Below are positions 22,376 to 32,742 of a stretch of DNA of 64,000 nt, piece by piece. Location of the stretch: NCBI GenBank assembly GCA_963971535.1, contig OZ020589.1, forward strand, positions 81,723,184 through 81,787,183, in the 5' to 3' direction. The DNA is from Notolepis coatsorum (lineage: Eukaryota; Chordata; Actinopteri; Aulopiformes; Paralepididae). The notes under the pieces were generated by a model. It worked only from the letters and a program-made list of their open reading frames with translations. It made no database searches and was not told the origin of the DNA. Within the stretch, counting starts at the first letter, position 1, and each line of letters begins with the position of its first letter. Both the position numbers and the translations under genes were made by a program.

Positions 22376-23664
22376 CTGTTAGGATTGGGGTGCTAATGAA
22401 GGTGAGAACACAGTTTTCAGACAAGGGAGAAGGAACGGAGGCAGAGACGAGGAGCGATGCTTGAAGAAGGGGTGTTTACTACTGATCCAATATACAATAC
22501 AAATAAAAGACACTACTACTAACAAAACAACGAAGGAAAACAAGAAAACAACAGGAGTATACAGGCAAGGACTCACTAGACATCAACGGGGAAGGCAGGC
22601 ACGACACGGGGACAACACAGGTACTGGAGGAAATTACACCACAAGGAAATGAGGACAGACAGACACCTAAATACCCACACTAATTAACAATGATCAACAC
22701 CTGGCCAAAACACAGAATCACAAACACAACCTAGACACAAAAGCAATGACACCATAAACACAACTAGACAGTAAGGCAATGACACACTAAACACAACTAG
22801 ACACTAAGGCAATGACACACAACAACCCAACAGGGGGGTGACATCAAACACAGACAGGGATGGCCCAGGATAACAGAATATTAGAAATCCAATCAATAAT
22901 GTGCAACCAACATAAAATGGCAGACCGCACCATCGGGCTTAGGTCACCAGAGGGAGGTAGGGAGCCAATGTCAGGAGGAGAGCACTGTCCAATGTTATTC
23001 TCATGCCCGGTCCAGCCAGGACCGGGCCTTGGAACGTAACAGACACAAGGTACATAGAGAGTCAGGTCTGAGACCCATTAAATTCAATCATCTAGGGGTT
23101 AAATAAGTCCTGTGAATAAAATTTAGATGAATCTGTTGGTGATCTGGGTTGTGTGAGGATAACCGAACATTTTCCCAGACTGCATCCCAATCAAAATCTA
23201 CATCCAACTCCGGGACATCCTTTCTCCAAATCGTATCCAGGGGGAGGTCTTTATACGAGGACATGAGTAAATGGCGATAAAAGTCAGAAACAAAGCCTCT
23301 CGATGTCTCTTTGTTATAAAATAATTTGTGAAAGCGGTGATGCACTAGTGGAGCGTCCCATGGAACGCCATGAGCCTTCAGAGCTGCTCTTATTTGTAAA
23401 TAAAAGAAAAAGGAGGTTCCGGGGAGATCATATCCGTTGGATAGATCCTGGAAAGAGCGGAGACCAGAGTTATCGAAGATATCCCCCAACGTGTGGATGC
23501 CTTTCTTTTCCCATCTAGGGTACCTAATAGGTTGTTGTCCAATAAGGAGAAGATTGTTATTAAATAGAGGGGAATGCATGTGCCATTGATGGCGTTTAGT
23601 ACCCACTTTCTGAGTGTCACGCCAAGTCTGGATCACATGTGTGATAAGAGGGCAGCATGCTATT

Positions 23665-23968
23665 GTATATCCAAGGGTTCTATACCAAATCGATCTTACA
23701 CTCATCAGCAGTGACTCCTTTTTTGTGTCTCTGCCAACATGGCAAACGTATCTACAGTAGTCTCATACCTCAACCCATTATTACTTGTCTATGACTGATA
23801 GTTCACTCTGACATGTTCACCATCCAACAAAACAGGATTCCCATGTGATTGCAATTCAATTCCAATTCCAATGTGATTACAATTCCAATGTGGCACACCT
23901 GTGGTAATTTACTCTGAAACGTCTATCGGGGTATACCCCGATAAAGACCGTTTGCTGGTTTTGAGGGA
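23665..23968. other. no recognisable feature
   Basis: Sequence flanking the L1 insertion. An 'attccaattccaatgtg' partial repeat lies near 23850-23890. Confidence 0.4.
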
Positions 23969-24455
23969 TTCTTTTTTTTTATCCACTTTTTCCTCCTTGT
24001 TTTCTATTTTTCTCCCATCCCAATTTCGTGTTTCCAATTCTCCCCTCCCCTGTCTTGAACATTGCTTGCATATGCCCCCCACTGGTCGGTTGTAGGGAGG
24101 ATAGAAGCCTTGCATCACGTGTCCCCTCCGATACACAAGGAGGCAGCCTGTCACATCTTTTCACCTGCCAGCGCGGACTCTCATTGGCAAGGTGTAACGT
24201 GTGGGCAGCTCACACTACCCCCGCCATTTCCTGTCTCTGCTGTGCAGGCGTCCCCCAACCAACCTGTAGGAGTCACTGTCCACAACGTCCAGATTACCAC
24301 CCATCGACTTCCACCCGCTGACTCCGCCAATTGAGCCAGTATGACGGCCGGACCAAGCCGGAGGCAATGCTGACACCCGGATTCGAGACCGGAGTCTCTT
24401 GCATTGGTGACGAGCGCAATCTCCGCTGCGCCACCCAGCCGCAGTTTTGATAAAT
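23969..24455 (-). mobile_element. SINE-3, full-length tRNA-derived SINE
   Basis: The minus strand begins with a tRNA-like head: A box TGGCGCAGCGG and B box TCTCGAATCC at about 24370-24450. The shared SINE body follows, and the tail GTGGATAAAAAAAAA ends at 23971. A short direct repeat GTTTTGA flanks both ends (about 23958 and 24446). Confidence 0.88.
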
Positions 24456-24467
24456 TTCCATAATAAG

Positions 24468-25275
24468 TCAACAACCAAAATGTAACTCATTATTCATGAG
24501 CGCAATTTTTAACTTTTTTTTTAACATTAATTTGTTCCTTACCATAGTTATATTTCTCGGTATATTATTCCAATAAGCAACTGCTCTATACATTACTGTC
24601 TTTTTCAGAGCATTTGCTTTTGGTAGAGGTAAAGTAAAGCATGAATCTAATGCTTGCCTTGTGTTATATACATGTCTCATATTAGTTGGGTACAGTTGTG
24701 AGTGCAAACCCTCCGGTTTCCCAGTATTACAGATATTAAAACAAAAAAGTTACCAGGCTACATGCCATCCTCTGTTCCACTGTCATCCAGGTGAGTGCGG
24801 CATGCATCCCTCCAACACTACTCCCCACAGAGCAGCGCAGAGCAAGGCATGCCGCCCTGTTCTGAGCGAGCTGGAGTTTGTTCAGATCAAGCCTAGAGGC
24901 ATTAGACCATATAGTAGGACAGTAGTCCAGGCGGGATAATACCAAAGATTGTAGCTTTGCTGTACCATTAGTCAACAGATTTCTACACCTTCTGATCATT
25001 GAAGTACCACAGCTTATCTTAGCCACCATATTGCTAATGTGTTTCGACCAAGAAAGTGTTTCATCTATTACAACACCCAGCAGTTTTGCCTCTCTGACCT
25101 GTTCGATATCAGCACAGTTCCGAACTAGATTTAATTTAGGATTTGATCTAGATGTATATTTTAAGGCTATCATTATACTCTTGGTTTTTGCAACATTTAA
25201 CTTTAACTTATTTTCACTTACCCAGTTGGAAATTAGCACTATCTCATCTTGCAATATGTTTGAAGCCATCAACAC
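24468..25275 (-). pseudogene. LINE-H, RT C-terminal fragment (Rex/CR1-like)
   Basis: Two minus-strand frames (24736-25275 and 24468-24707) encode the RT thumb and C-terminal region. Motifs are SNWVSENKLKLNVAKTK, LLGVVIDETLSWSKHI, LDYCPTIW and NKLQLAQNRAACLALRCS, then NTRQ and YWNNIP in the second frame. The catalytic region and endonuclease are absent, and a frameshift separates the halves. It abuts LINE-C head to head at 25275. Confidence 0.8.
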
Positions 25276-25562
25276 TGGATCATAATTTCATCCCATCTGA
25301 TTCCTTCTCTGTCTTCCGCGCTGACCGAACAGAAGAGTCGGGAAAGTCCATAGGTGGAGGGGTCTGCTTCTTGACGAACAACGGCTGGTGCAGCCCCAAG
25401 GAGGTGAAGATTATTTCCCGCTCCTGTTCGCCGGACCTTGAACATTTATCCATCCTTTGTCGCCCATTTTATCTCCCCCGGGAATTCACAGCCATAATAA
25501 CAACAGCAGTATACATCCCACCGCAAGCAGATACCTCCAAAGCTCTGGCAGACCTACATGAC

Positions 25563-26327
25563 TGTTACGTTCTGGACACCGACCTCGGTCGGTGACCACC
25601 CACATTCCTGGCATATGTCACTGGGCTTGTCACCTGTCATTTCCCTGTCAATTAGTGCTGTCACTTAGGGGTGGTTCCTGATTGGCTGTCACGGGGGTGT
25701 GTGTGGAATGTTGGTATTTTGTCTCTATTTAACATACCTCTCTTCTGCTTGTCCATTGTCAGGTCTTCACTAATTGCGTTCGGGGATAACGCGGACGGTT
25801 CTACTCTGGACCTCCAATAAGCTCCCATTTACCTTATTTTACACTTGTGCTATTAGCACTTGTTCTCTCTTAGAATTTACTCTGTGTTCTTACTATTAAA
25901 GTCGAACCTGACAGAATGCAGGTAGGTGAATTCCAATGGGTGAAGGCAATCACAGAGACAGAGAGTGTTTACTCTTGAACAGGTTCGACTTTAATAGTAA
26001 GAACACAGAGTAAATTCTAAGAGAGAACAAGTGCTAATAGCACAAGTGTAAAATAAGGTAAATGGGAGCTTATTGGAGGTCCAGAGTAGAACCGTCCGCT
26101 TTATCCCCGAACGCAATTAGTGAAGACCTGACAATGGACAAGCAGAAGAGAGGTATGTTAAATAGAGACAAAATACCAACATTCCACACACACCCCCGTG
26201 ACAGCCAATCAGGAACCACCCCTAAGTGACAGCACTAATTGACAGGGAAATGACAGGTGACAAGCCCAGTGACATATGCCAGGAATGTGGGTGGTCACCG
26301 ACCGAGGTCGGTGTCCAGAACGTAACA
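25563..26327. mobile_element. palindrome of two inverted LTRs
   Basis: The arms 25563-25910 and 25980-26327 are 348 bp each, essentially perfect reverse complements (I saw one mismatch, near 25791), around a 69-bp spacer. The outer ends read TGTTACG and CGTAACA. The duplication CATGAC flanks the whole unit (25557-25562 and 26328-26333), and counting it once makes the LINE-C frame collinear. Each arm looks like an LTR: TATTTAAC at about 25733, ATTAAA at 25894, and in the left arm a CCTGACA end. No coding sequence. Confidence 0.88.
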
Positions 26328-26535
26328 CATGACTATTTGAACCAGCACCAAAACAAACACCCAGACGCGGCTATGATCGTAGCCGGCGATTTCAATAAGG
26401 CTAATTGAAAAAAAGTTATGCCAAACTTTTACCAACACATCACCTGCACCACTAGGGGAGGAAATATGTTGGATCACTGCTACACCCCTTTCAAACAGGG
26501 CTATAAGGCAGTACCAGCACCTCCGCTAGGTAAAT

Positions 26536-27598
26536 GCCTCCCACCTCTTGCAGAGACAAGTCGCATTTCTTTCCTCTCTCCCTAGGCCTTCAAGGCCGTT
26601 CCTACCGCCGCCTCTACTGCTCCGTGGAGCCCGACGCTGCTATGCTCTGCTTCGTGCCGGTGGCCGGACTATACTCAAATCAACTCTAAATGGATCTAAT
26701 CAGTGGATTGCATATTTTCTTCAAGAAGCAGAATAAGGCTAACCCTCTCTGCATATTGGGACATCATAATCAGGCTACCAACTTGAAGACGTGGTCATTT
26801 TTGGATTAGCGAAGCTTTTGGACTGCATTAAGAAGATTTTGGATCTGTTTACCGCGCACAGGATCTATCAAAATGAACTGATAAGACACTTGGACACTTG
26901 GACTAATAATGCATTCAGTCATTTGGACGGAGTTGTTAAAACTCACTCCACTCAAATCAATAGAGTTATATTTCACTCTATTCAAATCAAATTTAAAGTG
27001 ACGTGGCTGGGATAAATGGGCCAGTCAGTCAGCCAAAACAAATTCCTGGACCAGGGTCGAAACAGGGAGCTGCTGGAGTCGAAGGCCCTCTGGGAGATAA
27101 GAGTGGCGAGCGGCTTCCCCACCCGCAATCCCTACCTCCCCCACCCAGGACTTGGCTTGTGCACTCCCCCCCACCTCCCCCCCCCCCCCAGGACTTGGCT
27201 TGTGCACTCCCCCCCACCTCCCCCCCCCCCCCCCCCCCCCCCTTCCTCTGCATTGGCGCTGCACTGTCGGCTGCCTCGTGTGAGGGGTCACTCCCCCCCC
27301 CCCTACAGCCCTGTAACAACCCCAACCCACTCCCCCCTCCTTCCGTAAATGGCGCTGCCTATGACGGCTGCCAGTCTGTTTGCGGTGGTGAATATGCATA
27401 TGTTTGTCTCAAGGCTCTGTACCATTATTACTATCTAAAATGTAATAATTGTGGAATATTACTGTAATGAGCTGTATGTGTATGATCCAAGCGTCCTATG
27501 ATCCTCATAGGAGCATAACAGAAAAAAGCATTCCATGTGAAGGTATTCTGTATCTTTGCATGTCAACTAATAAAGAAACTTGAACTTGAAACTTGAAC
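26536..27598 (+). mobile_element. 1.06-kb non-coding retroposon with a LINE-B-like 3' tail
   Basis: Flanked by the duplication TAAAT (26531-26535 and 27599-27603); the LINE-C frame is collinear across it. The last ~110 bp (ataacag...aagcatt, taataaagaaacttgaactt) resemble the LINE-B 3' UTR at 40300-40390. The body is unrelated to LINE-B and contains C-rich duplications (about 27130-27330, two copies of 'ccaggacttggcttgtgcac'). No coding region is supported. It looks like a SINE-like parasite that uses the LINE-B machinery. Confidence 0.75.
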
Positions 27599-27751
27599 TA
27601 AATCTGACCACGACACCATCTTTCTTTTGCCCTGCTACAAGTGGAGAGCCTGTGAGGCTGCTGTGTCGCGAGAGGTGAAGCAGTGGTCCGAGAGCTCAGA
27701 GGCCACGCTAGAAGACGCACTGGAGGACGTCGACTGGGGCATGCTCCGGTC

Positions 27752-28455
27752 GCGTGTAGCTTATTCCCAGCGGAAGAGTGCGTCGCGTGCTTCCGCGTTT
27801 TCTCTGATTGGCCATGACGCCCATGTGACCACGGCAGCGCGAGAGAGCTGCAGCGCGGAAATAGGCTGTCTATTGCCTCGCGCTGCAGCGCGGAAATAGG
27901 CTGTCTATTGCCATTCTCTAAGACAAACTCTAACCTTAACCAGCTCCTTAACAGCGCCTAAACTTAACCCTTCTAACCTTAACCAACTCCGAAACAATGC
28001 CTAACCTTAACCTTAACCTTAACCATGCCTAACCTTAACCTTAACCATAACCAACTCCGAAAAAATATTGCCATTCTCTAAGACAAACTCTAACCAGCTC
28101 CTTAACAGCGCCTAAACTTAACCCTTCTAACCTTAACCAACTCCGAAACAATGCCTAACCTTAACCTTAACCTTAAGTTAACATGCCTAAACTTAACCGG
28201 CGAAATAATGCATGTTAAAAAAAAAAAAAAAAAAAACGAAGGGATTCGAACTTGTCAACAACGGACCGCAGGACCGCAGCGCTGCCAGTTGAGCTAAGCG
28301 TCAAATGAAAAACATCAGGGATTACGGCTACATAATGCCGCAAGCTCTGCCGCTCCGCTCTGCGGCTGCCGCGCTGCCGCGGGCCGTGTCGCAGCCAATC
28401 AGGGAAAACGCGGAAGCACTCGGCAGCACTCTTCCGCTGGAAATAAGCTATAGGC
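27752..28455. mobile_element. MULE-like MITE with long inverted ends
   Basis: A duplication of 9 bp (GCTCCGGTC, 27743-27751 and 28456-28464; 10 bp if the next G is counted) flanks a 704-bp element. Its inverted ends extend about 80 bp (GTAGCTTATTCCCAGCGGAA against ATAGCTTATTTCCAGCGGAA). A 9-bp duplication with long inverted ends points to the Mutator/MULE group. The interior is two copies of a ~150-bp block rich in CCTTAACC units, and a tRNA-like sequence. No transposase. Confidence 0.75.
28237..28304 (-). tRNA. tRNA-like pseudogene inside the MITE
   Basis: On the minus strand: TTAGCTCAACTGGCAGCGC resembles a D arm with its A box, and AGTTCGAATCCC is a good B box. A 20-nt T-run (A-run at 28217-28236) follows as a pol III terminator. 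The anticodon and acceptor stems do not pair well, so this is a decayed tRNA or a tRNA-derived head. Confidence 0.5.
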
Positions 28456-28504
28456 GCTCCGGTCGGCGTGATTTCGAAACCTAGCCGCATTTCTCGGAGA
28501 CGCT

Positions 28505-28615
28505 CTCTGATTGGCTGACGCCTGTTTCTACTGATTGGTTGAGCGAAGCCCCTCTCTGATTGGTTGAGCGAAGCTCCTCTCTGATTGGTTGAGCGAAGCC
28601 CTTCTCTGATTGGTT
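28505..28615. repeat. 24-bp tandem repeat carrying inverted CCAAT boxes
   Basis: Three to four copies of 'ctctctgattggttgagcga'. Each holds ATTGG, the reverse of CCAAT. Confidence 0.8.
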
Positions 28616-29094
28616 TAGCTCATCACGCTAGATTATCGTTATTATGTGTCCTCATGCACGCATGAAAGGGGGCTTGTAGCGGGGCGCCCCTCCGTGCTGT
28701 GATGTGACCAATGGGAAACAGCACACACATTCCACAGACAGCTTCGATTGCACAAAAAAATAGATAGTCTCTGTGATACTTTCTGAATATGATGTTCCCA
28801 AAATGTTTGGGAACATCAAATGGGCAGGGTTATAATAGAAGAAAGACAGTGTAAACAATATAATTAACTTGAATATAATAATGAGGAAAAAGAAACAGGA
28901 TACACAACAAGGTGCATGAGATGAGGTTCTATATGTAGAACATGGTACAGTAAGCGGGGAGTGTAAACATTTATAGTTAAAGACAGTAGAGCTTGAGTAC
29001 TTTAGATAGGGCTTTGATTCAAACCCCCTCAATGTACAGTGATTCAAACCCCCTCAATGTACAGTTTCTGACAGCTGGGCTGTGTTGTGTTGCT

Positions 29095-29203
29095 GAATGC
29101 TTGTACCATTGCTTACAACTCTGGAGCGTAACAGTAAGAAGCATTTTGTATGAAAGTATTCTGTACTTCTGTATGACAACTATTAAAGAAACTTGAAACT
29201 TGA
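29095..29203 (+). mobile_element. 5'-truncated LINE-B 3' end
   Basis: Matches 40300-40390 of LINE-B (ctctggagcgtaacagtaag, attaaagaaacttgaaactt). It is preceded by a two-copy 25-bp tandem repeat at 29014-29064. Confidence 0.85.
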
Positions 29204-29860
29204 ACTCGGGCTGAGCATGGGGAAGTATGGAAGAGTACAAGGTAGCAGCTTATATGCTACCCAAAGAGGTTCGGGCTGCAAAACGGCAATATGCGAACAA
29301 GATGGAGACACAGATGGCACAGAACGGCACGAGAGGCTTATGGCGGGGAGAACAAACGATAACTGATTATAAAGTCAGCCCCCCCTCAATAGTGAGTGCC
29401 GATACCTCTCTCGCGGATGAACTCAACTCTTTTTACGCCAGGTTTGGGGCGAGCAGTGGCAACGTTAGCTCACCGGCCACTGATGCGCCGGCTGCCGCGG
29501 GTAGGGAGGGTTCATCCAGGGGGGGGGGGACACACACTCTCTCATTGACGGAACACAGTGTGAGATTAGCGTTTATGGGAATAAATACTAGGAAAGCTGC
29601 AGGCCCAGATGCGATAACTGTTATGGGAACAGAGGAACGGGACCCAAATAAGAGAGTGAAACAGTCCAACAGTTTAAACGCTAAAACAAGCGTGTATTTA
29701 TTTTTACAAACAGAGACAAATTCAACAATACGAAAAAATGTACAAGGCATAGAAACAATGAACGGTGGAAATGTAGTGTCAGCAGGTCGGGACCTGGGTT
29801 ATGAGGTGTGTGTTAAAACCCGAAGTATGTGTGATGTAGCAGACTATGTGTGTGTACTTA

Positions 29861-30038
29861 AAGTGTGTACACTGTGACCTCATTTTTTTTTACTTCTAAT
29901 TTACATGCTATACTATGTTATTTTATTTCATACTTATCTTGTCTTGCACAGTCTCTGGAGCGTAACAGTAAGAAGCATTTTGTATAAAAGTATTCTGTAC
30001 TTCTGTATGACAACTATTAAAGAAACTTGAAACTTGAA
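29861..30038 (+). mobile_element. LINE-B 3' fragment inside the Gypsy 3' LTR
   Basis: Absent from the matching place in the 5' LTR (about 42650). Matches LINE-B 40222-40390, including 'cactgtgacctcattt' and the terminal CTTGAA units. Confidence 0.9.
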
Positions 30039-30439
30039 CTAATATGTAAATGAAGTCTTACCGTGTTGAAAAACGCCGGGGCAAAACAATAACTGATTCC
30101 CGAGAGGGAAAATAACACGAGGGACTTGGCGAGGCAGGGGGGGGAGAAAATAACAAGGGAATTAACGGGCGGATGAACTCGACGAGTATCCGAGACGGCG
30201 TCTTCCAAACTAGATGGAAGAGAGAAAAAGAGACACGATATTAGTTGACCAGTAAACATCTACCCACGCAGGAGGGGGAGAAGAAAAACAAGGTCAGGGT
30301 TACAAACATTGGAACACGCGCATCAAAACAACGAGGTTAGGTAGCAGACAAATCAATGACAACAATCAACGAGAACTAAGTTAGACAGAAATGTCAAAAG
30401 GAAATAATTAAGGCGCAACAAACCTACTGTTCCTACAGA

Positions 30440-30480
30440 ACGAACTCGCCTCGACTGCTGGGGCTGGTCAGGTGTTTATA
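30440..30480 (-). promoter_or_regulatory. Gypsy LTR TATA box and self-priming 11-mer
   Basis: On the minus strand TATAAA starts at 30480, and GGCGAGTTCGT starts at 30450, 30 nt downstream, which is where transcription should begin. This 11-mer is exactly complementary to the primer-binding site at 42396-42406. Confidence 0.75.
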
Positions 30481-30718
30481 GTCCGGGAAGAGGCAGCATT
30501 CTCTAATTGTTCATTAGCACCAGCCGTGAGACGTGAACGTCTCGAGAGACGTACGCCTCTGGGTCGTGTCAACGCGCCACGCATCCTCAGGGGGGAGCCA
30601 AAAGGCTGAGGTACCTGCTCAAAAGCAGCCCTCACAACAGTACCCCCCCTCTGACGGGAGACACCGGGCGACCTTCCCAAGGCCTCAGGATTCTGCCGAT
30701 AGAACTCCTCCAGGAGAG

Positions 30719-31183
30719 TGCGGCTAGGTGGTGTAGTGGGCAAGGCACTCGCCACCAGTGTGGAGACGCTAGGATTCGCGTGTTCGAATCCAGCTCTCCA
30801 CATTGTTTTCAGTTTAGCTGGTCGTCCGCAGTAATACACATTGGCCGTATTACGGGGAGGGAAAACTGAAGGGTGGGGATCGAACGTTGTGAACAAGCGA
30901 CTCCTACAAGTCGGTTGGTGCGCCTGCGCAGTAGAATCAGGAAGTGTCGGGGGCAGCGTGAGCCTCCCACGCGTTACTCCTCGACACTGAGAGATCGAGC
31001 TGCGCAGGTGAAAAGATGCGACTGCTGTTACCTCAAGTACCGGAGGGGACTTGTGCTATGTATGACTTAGTCCACATTGCAGCCGGCTTGTGGGAGGCAA
31101 GAAACAGCGTTCGTGACAGGGGAGGGTATATATAGAAAATATAGAAAAAATGGGAGAAAAAGTGGATAAAAAAAAATAAAAAA
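30719..31183 (+). mobile_element. SINE-4, full-length SINE in the Gypsy pol 3' end
   Basis: The tRNA-like head has A box TGGTGTAGTGG and B box TGTTCGAATCC; the SINE body and tail GGGAGAAAAAGTGGATAAAA follow. The 13-bp duplication TCCTCCAGGAGAG is exact (30706-30718 and 31184-31196). It splits the last codons after the chromodomain. Confidence 0.95.
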
Positions 31184-31196
31184 TCCTCCAGGAGAG

Positions 31197-32449
31197 CCGG
31201 ATCGGCCAGGTACGAGGAGGGGACCCAACTGCGATCCTCTGGACTGTACCCCTCCCAGTCCACGAGGTACTGGAAACCCCGACCCCGACGGCCGACATCC
31301 ATCAGCTTCCTCACCGTCCAGACCGGGTCACCATCCTGTAGGACCCGCGGAGGTGGGGGCGCAGCAACCGGGGCAGACAAGCCGCTCTCCGACACAGGCT
31401 TGAGTAGGGAGACGTGAAACGCGGGATGGACCTTGAGAGAGGGGGGTAACAGAAGACGTACCGCGGAGGGGTTGATGATCCGATCCACTTCAAACGGTCC
31501 CACGTAACGAGGCGCCAGCTTCCGGCACGGGACTTGAAGCGGCAGGTGCTTCGCCAACAACCAGACACGCTGGCCCGGGTGGTAAACGGGAGCTGGGATG
31601 CATCGGCGGTTAGCGCTCCGTTGGGCCTGCTCCGTAGCCTTGACCAGAGCACTGCGGGCAGTCTCCCACACCCGGAGACAACGCTGGAGATGGGCGTGAG
31701 GGGACGGCACGGCAATCTCCAACTCATGGGAGGAAAACATAGGATGCTGGTAGCCCAATGAGCACTCAAAGGGGGACATACCCGTAGCTGCGCTGGTCAT
31801 GGAGTTGAGGGAGTACTCCACCCAGGAAAGATGCTTGCTCCATGATGCTGGATTGTTCGCAGTGATGCAGCGAAGAGCAGTCTCCAGACTCTGGTTGGCC
31901 CGCTCGGCTTGTCCATTCGTCTGAGGATGGTAACCGGAGGATAAACTGACGGTGGCCCCCATCCCTCGACAGAAAGCTTGCCACACCCGGGAGGAAAACT
32001 GCGGACCCCGGTCGGACACAATGTCTTGGGGCATACCGTGTAAGGCGCACCACATGGTCCACAAGGAGCTCTGCGGTCTCAGCGGAGGACGGTAACTTCT
32101 CCAACGCGACAAAGTGTACTGCCTTGGAAAAACGGTCCACAATGGTTAGAAAAACAGTCTTACCCAGGGAGTCTGGGAGTCCAGTAACAAAATCCAGTGC
32201 TATGTGGGACCATGGACGGGTGGGCACAGATAACGGACGTAGGAGGCCGGCGGGGGGCCGATGAACGGCCTTACTGCGGGCGCAAACCGGACAGGCCACC
32301 ACGTACTCTCTAATGTCTCTCTCCATGGTTGACCTCCAGAAACTCCGCCGCAGGAAGGATAGGGTTCTTCCGACGCCAGGATGGCAAGAGAACTGACTGG
32401 TGTGACCCCATTCAATAACCTCTGACCGCACCAGGTCAGGAACAAACAA
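31197..32449 (-). pseudogene. Gypsy integrase with C-terminal chromodomain
   Basis: Would insert the element cDNA into chromatin. In order: an HHCC zinc domain ([10 protein letters not shown] ... CPVCARSK), catalytic core with DFVTGLPDS, then SDRGPQFSS, then [12 protein letters not shown] giving the D, D, E triad, a GPF module (RYVGPFEV), and a chromodomain ([17 protein letters not shown]). A one-base frameshift lies between about 32040 and 32142, in the middle of the core. The C-terminal end continues beyond SINE-4 at 30640-30718. Confidence 0.9.
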
Positions 32450-32479
32450 TCGGTTAGGGGGTCCATTACCGGGGTCTGG

Positions 32480-32742
32480 TTAAGCGTGTTGGGCGGTTCG
32501 GACCCTGTTCTCCAGCACCCAAGTCACTACACCTAGCACCTTGGAGGAGGGAAGGATAGTATCGGAATTCACCTCAGCAGGACTCTCCGGATTTCGTGAC
32601 CCCGGGCGATAGGTGAGTGTGAAATTGAAACGGCTGTAGAACAGGGCCCAACGCGCCTGTCGAGAGTTAACTCTCCAGGTGGACTTGACGTACGTGAGAT
32701 TCTTGTGGTCAGACCACACCAGAAATGGATCTCTGGCCCTGT
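32480..32742 (-). pseudogene. Gypsy RNase H remnant
   Basis: Contains FLVWSDHKNLTYV and RWALFYSRFNFTLTYRPGS, the standard end of Gypsy RNase H, just upstream of integrase. The part before 32742 is lost. Confidence 0.85.

Larger units (their letters stand above)
20274..23041 (-). mobile_element. non-autonomous LTR retrotransposon inside L1
   Basis: The two LTRs are 22377-23041 (665 bp; the 5' LTR on the minus strand) and 20274 to about 20950 (3' LTR, lacking its first ~20 bp). The ends are TGTTAGG on the left and CGTAACA on the right. The target duplication GACACA is exact (20268-20273 and 23042-23047), and counting it once makes the L1 frame collinear. The internal ~1.4 kb has no protease, RT or integrase. 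It carries one Ala/Ser/Pro-rich frame and several G-rich tracts. Its primer-binding arrangement resembles that of the Gypsy element at 29619-42928. Confidence 0.9.
19610..23653 (-). mobile_element. 5'-truncated L1 LINE, interrupted by an LTR element
   Basis: The two L1 pieces are 19610-20273 and 23042-23653. The oligo-A tail is seen as the T-run at 19608-19617. The flanking target duplication is AGCATGCTATT (19599-19609 and 23654-23664). The frames (19885-20274 and 23088-23653) encode the C-terminus of an L1-type ORF2. The cysteine-histidine knuckle of L1 ORF2, CxxCx9HMYWEC, is split exactly by the LTR element inserted at 20274. There is an in-frame stop near 23088. No reverse transcriptase catalytic region remains. 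Confidence 0.88.
25276..29618 (+). mobile_element. LINE-C, broken LINE cut by several insertions
   Basis: The endonuclease half is readable at 25276-25562, 26334-26535 and 27604-27742: SIGGGVCFL, CRPFYLPREFTAI, VYIPPQA, IVAGDFNKAN, NMLDHCY and KSDHDTIFL. An in-frame stop sits at 26406. The linker and start of RT follow at about 29215-29618 (AAKRQYANKMETQM, INTRKAAGPDAI). Between them lie an LTR palindrome, a 1.06-kb retroposon, a MULE-like MITE and an unresolved stretch (28465-29094). The Gypsy element begins at 29619, and the rest of the RT is not found in this window. Confidence 0.85.
29619..30639 (-). repeat. Gypsy 3' LTR
   Basis: About 840 bp plus a LINE-B tail insertion. The minus-strand ends are TGTTGTGAGG at 30639 and CCCATAACA at 29619. 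The polypurine tract AGAGGGGGGGTAC lies just outside at 30640-30652. 29619-29860 and 30039-30270 match the 5' LTR copy at 42409-42928. Confidence 0.88.

Noticed and set aside
27003-27467. Proline-rich frames in several registers
   Set aside because: Products of C-rich tracts in the 1.06-kb retroposon.
27910-28200. CCTTAACC arrays as an interstitial telomere
   Set aside because: Vertebrate telomeres are TTAGGG/CCCTAA; these units are different and lie inside a MITE.
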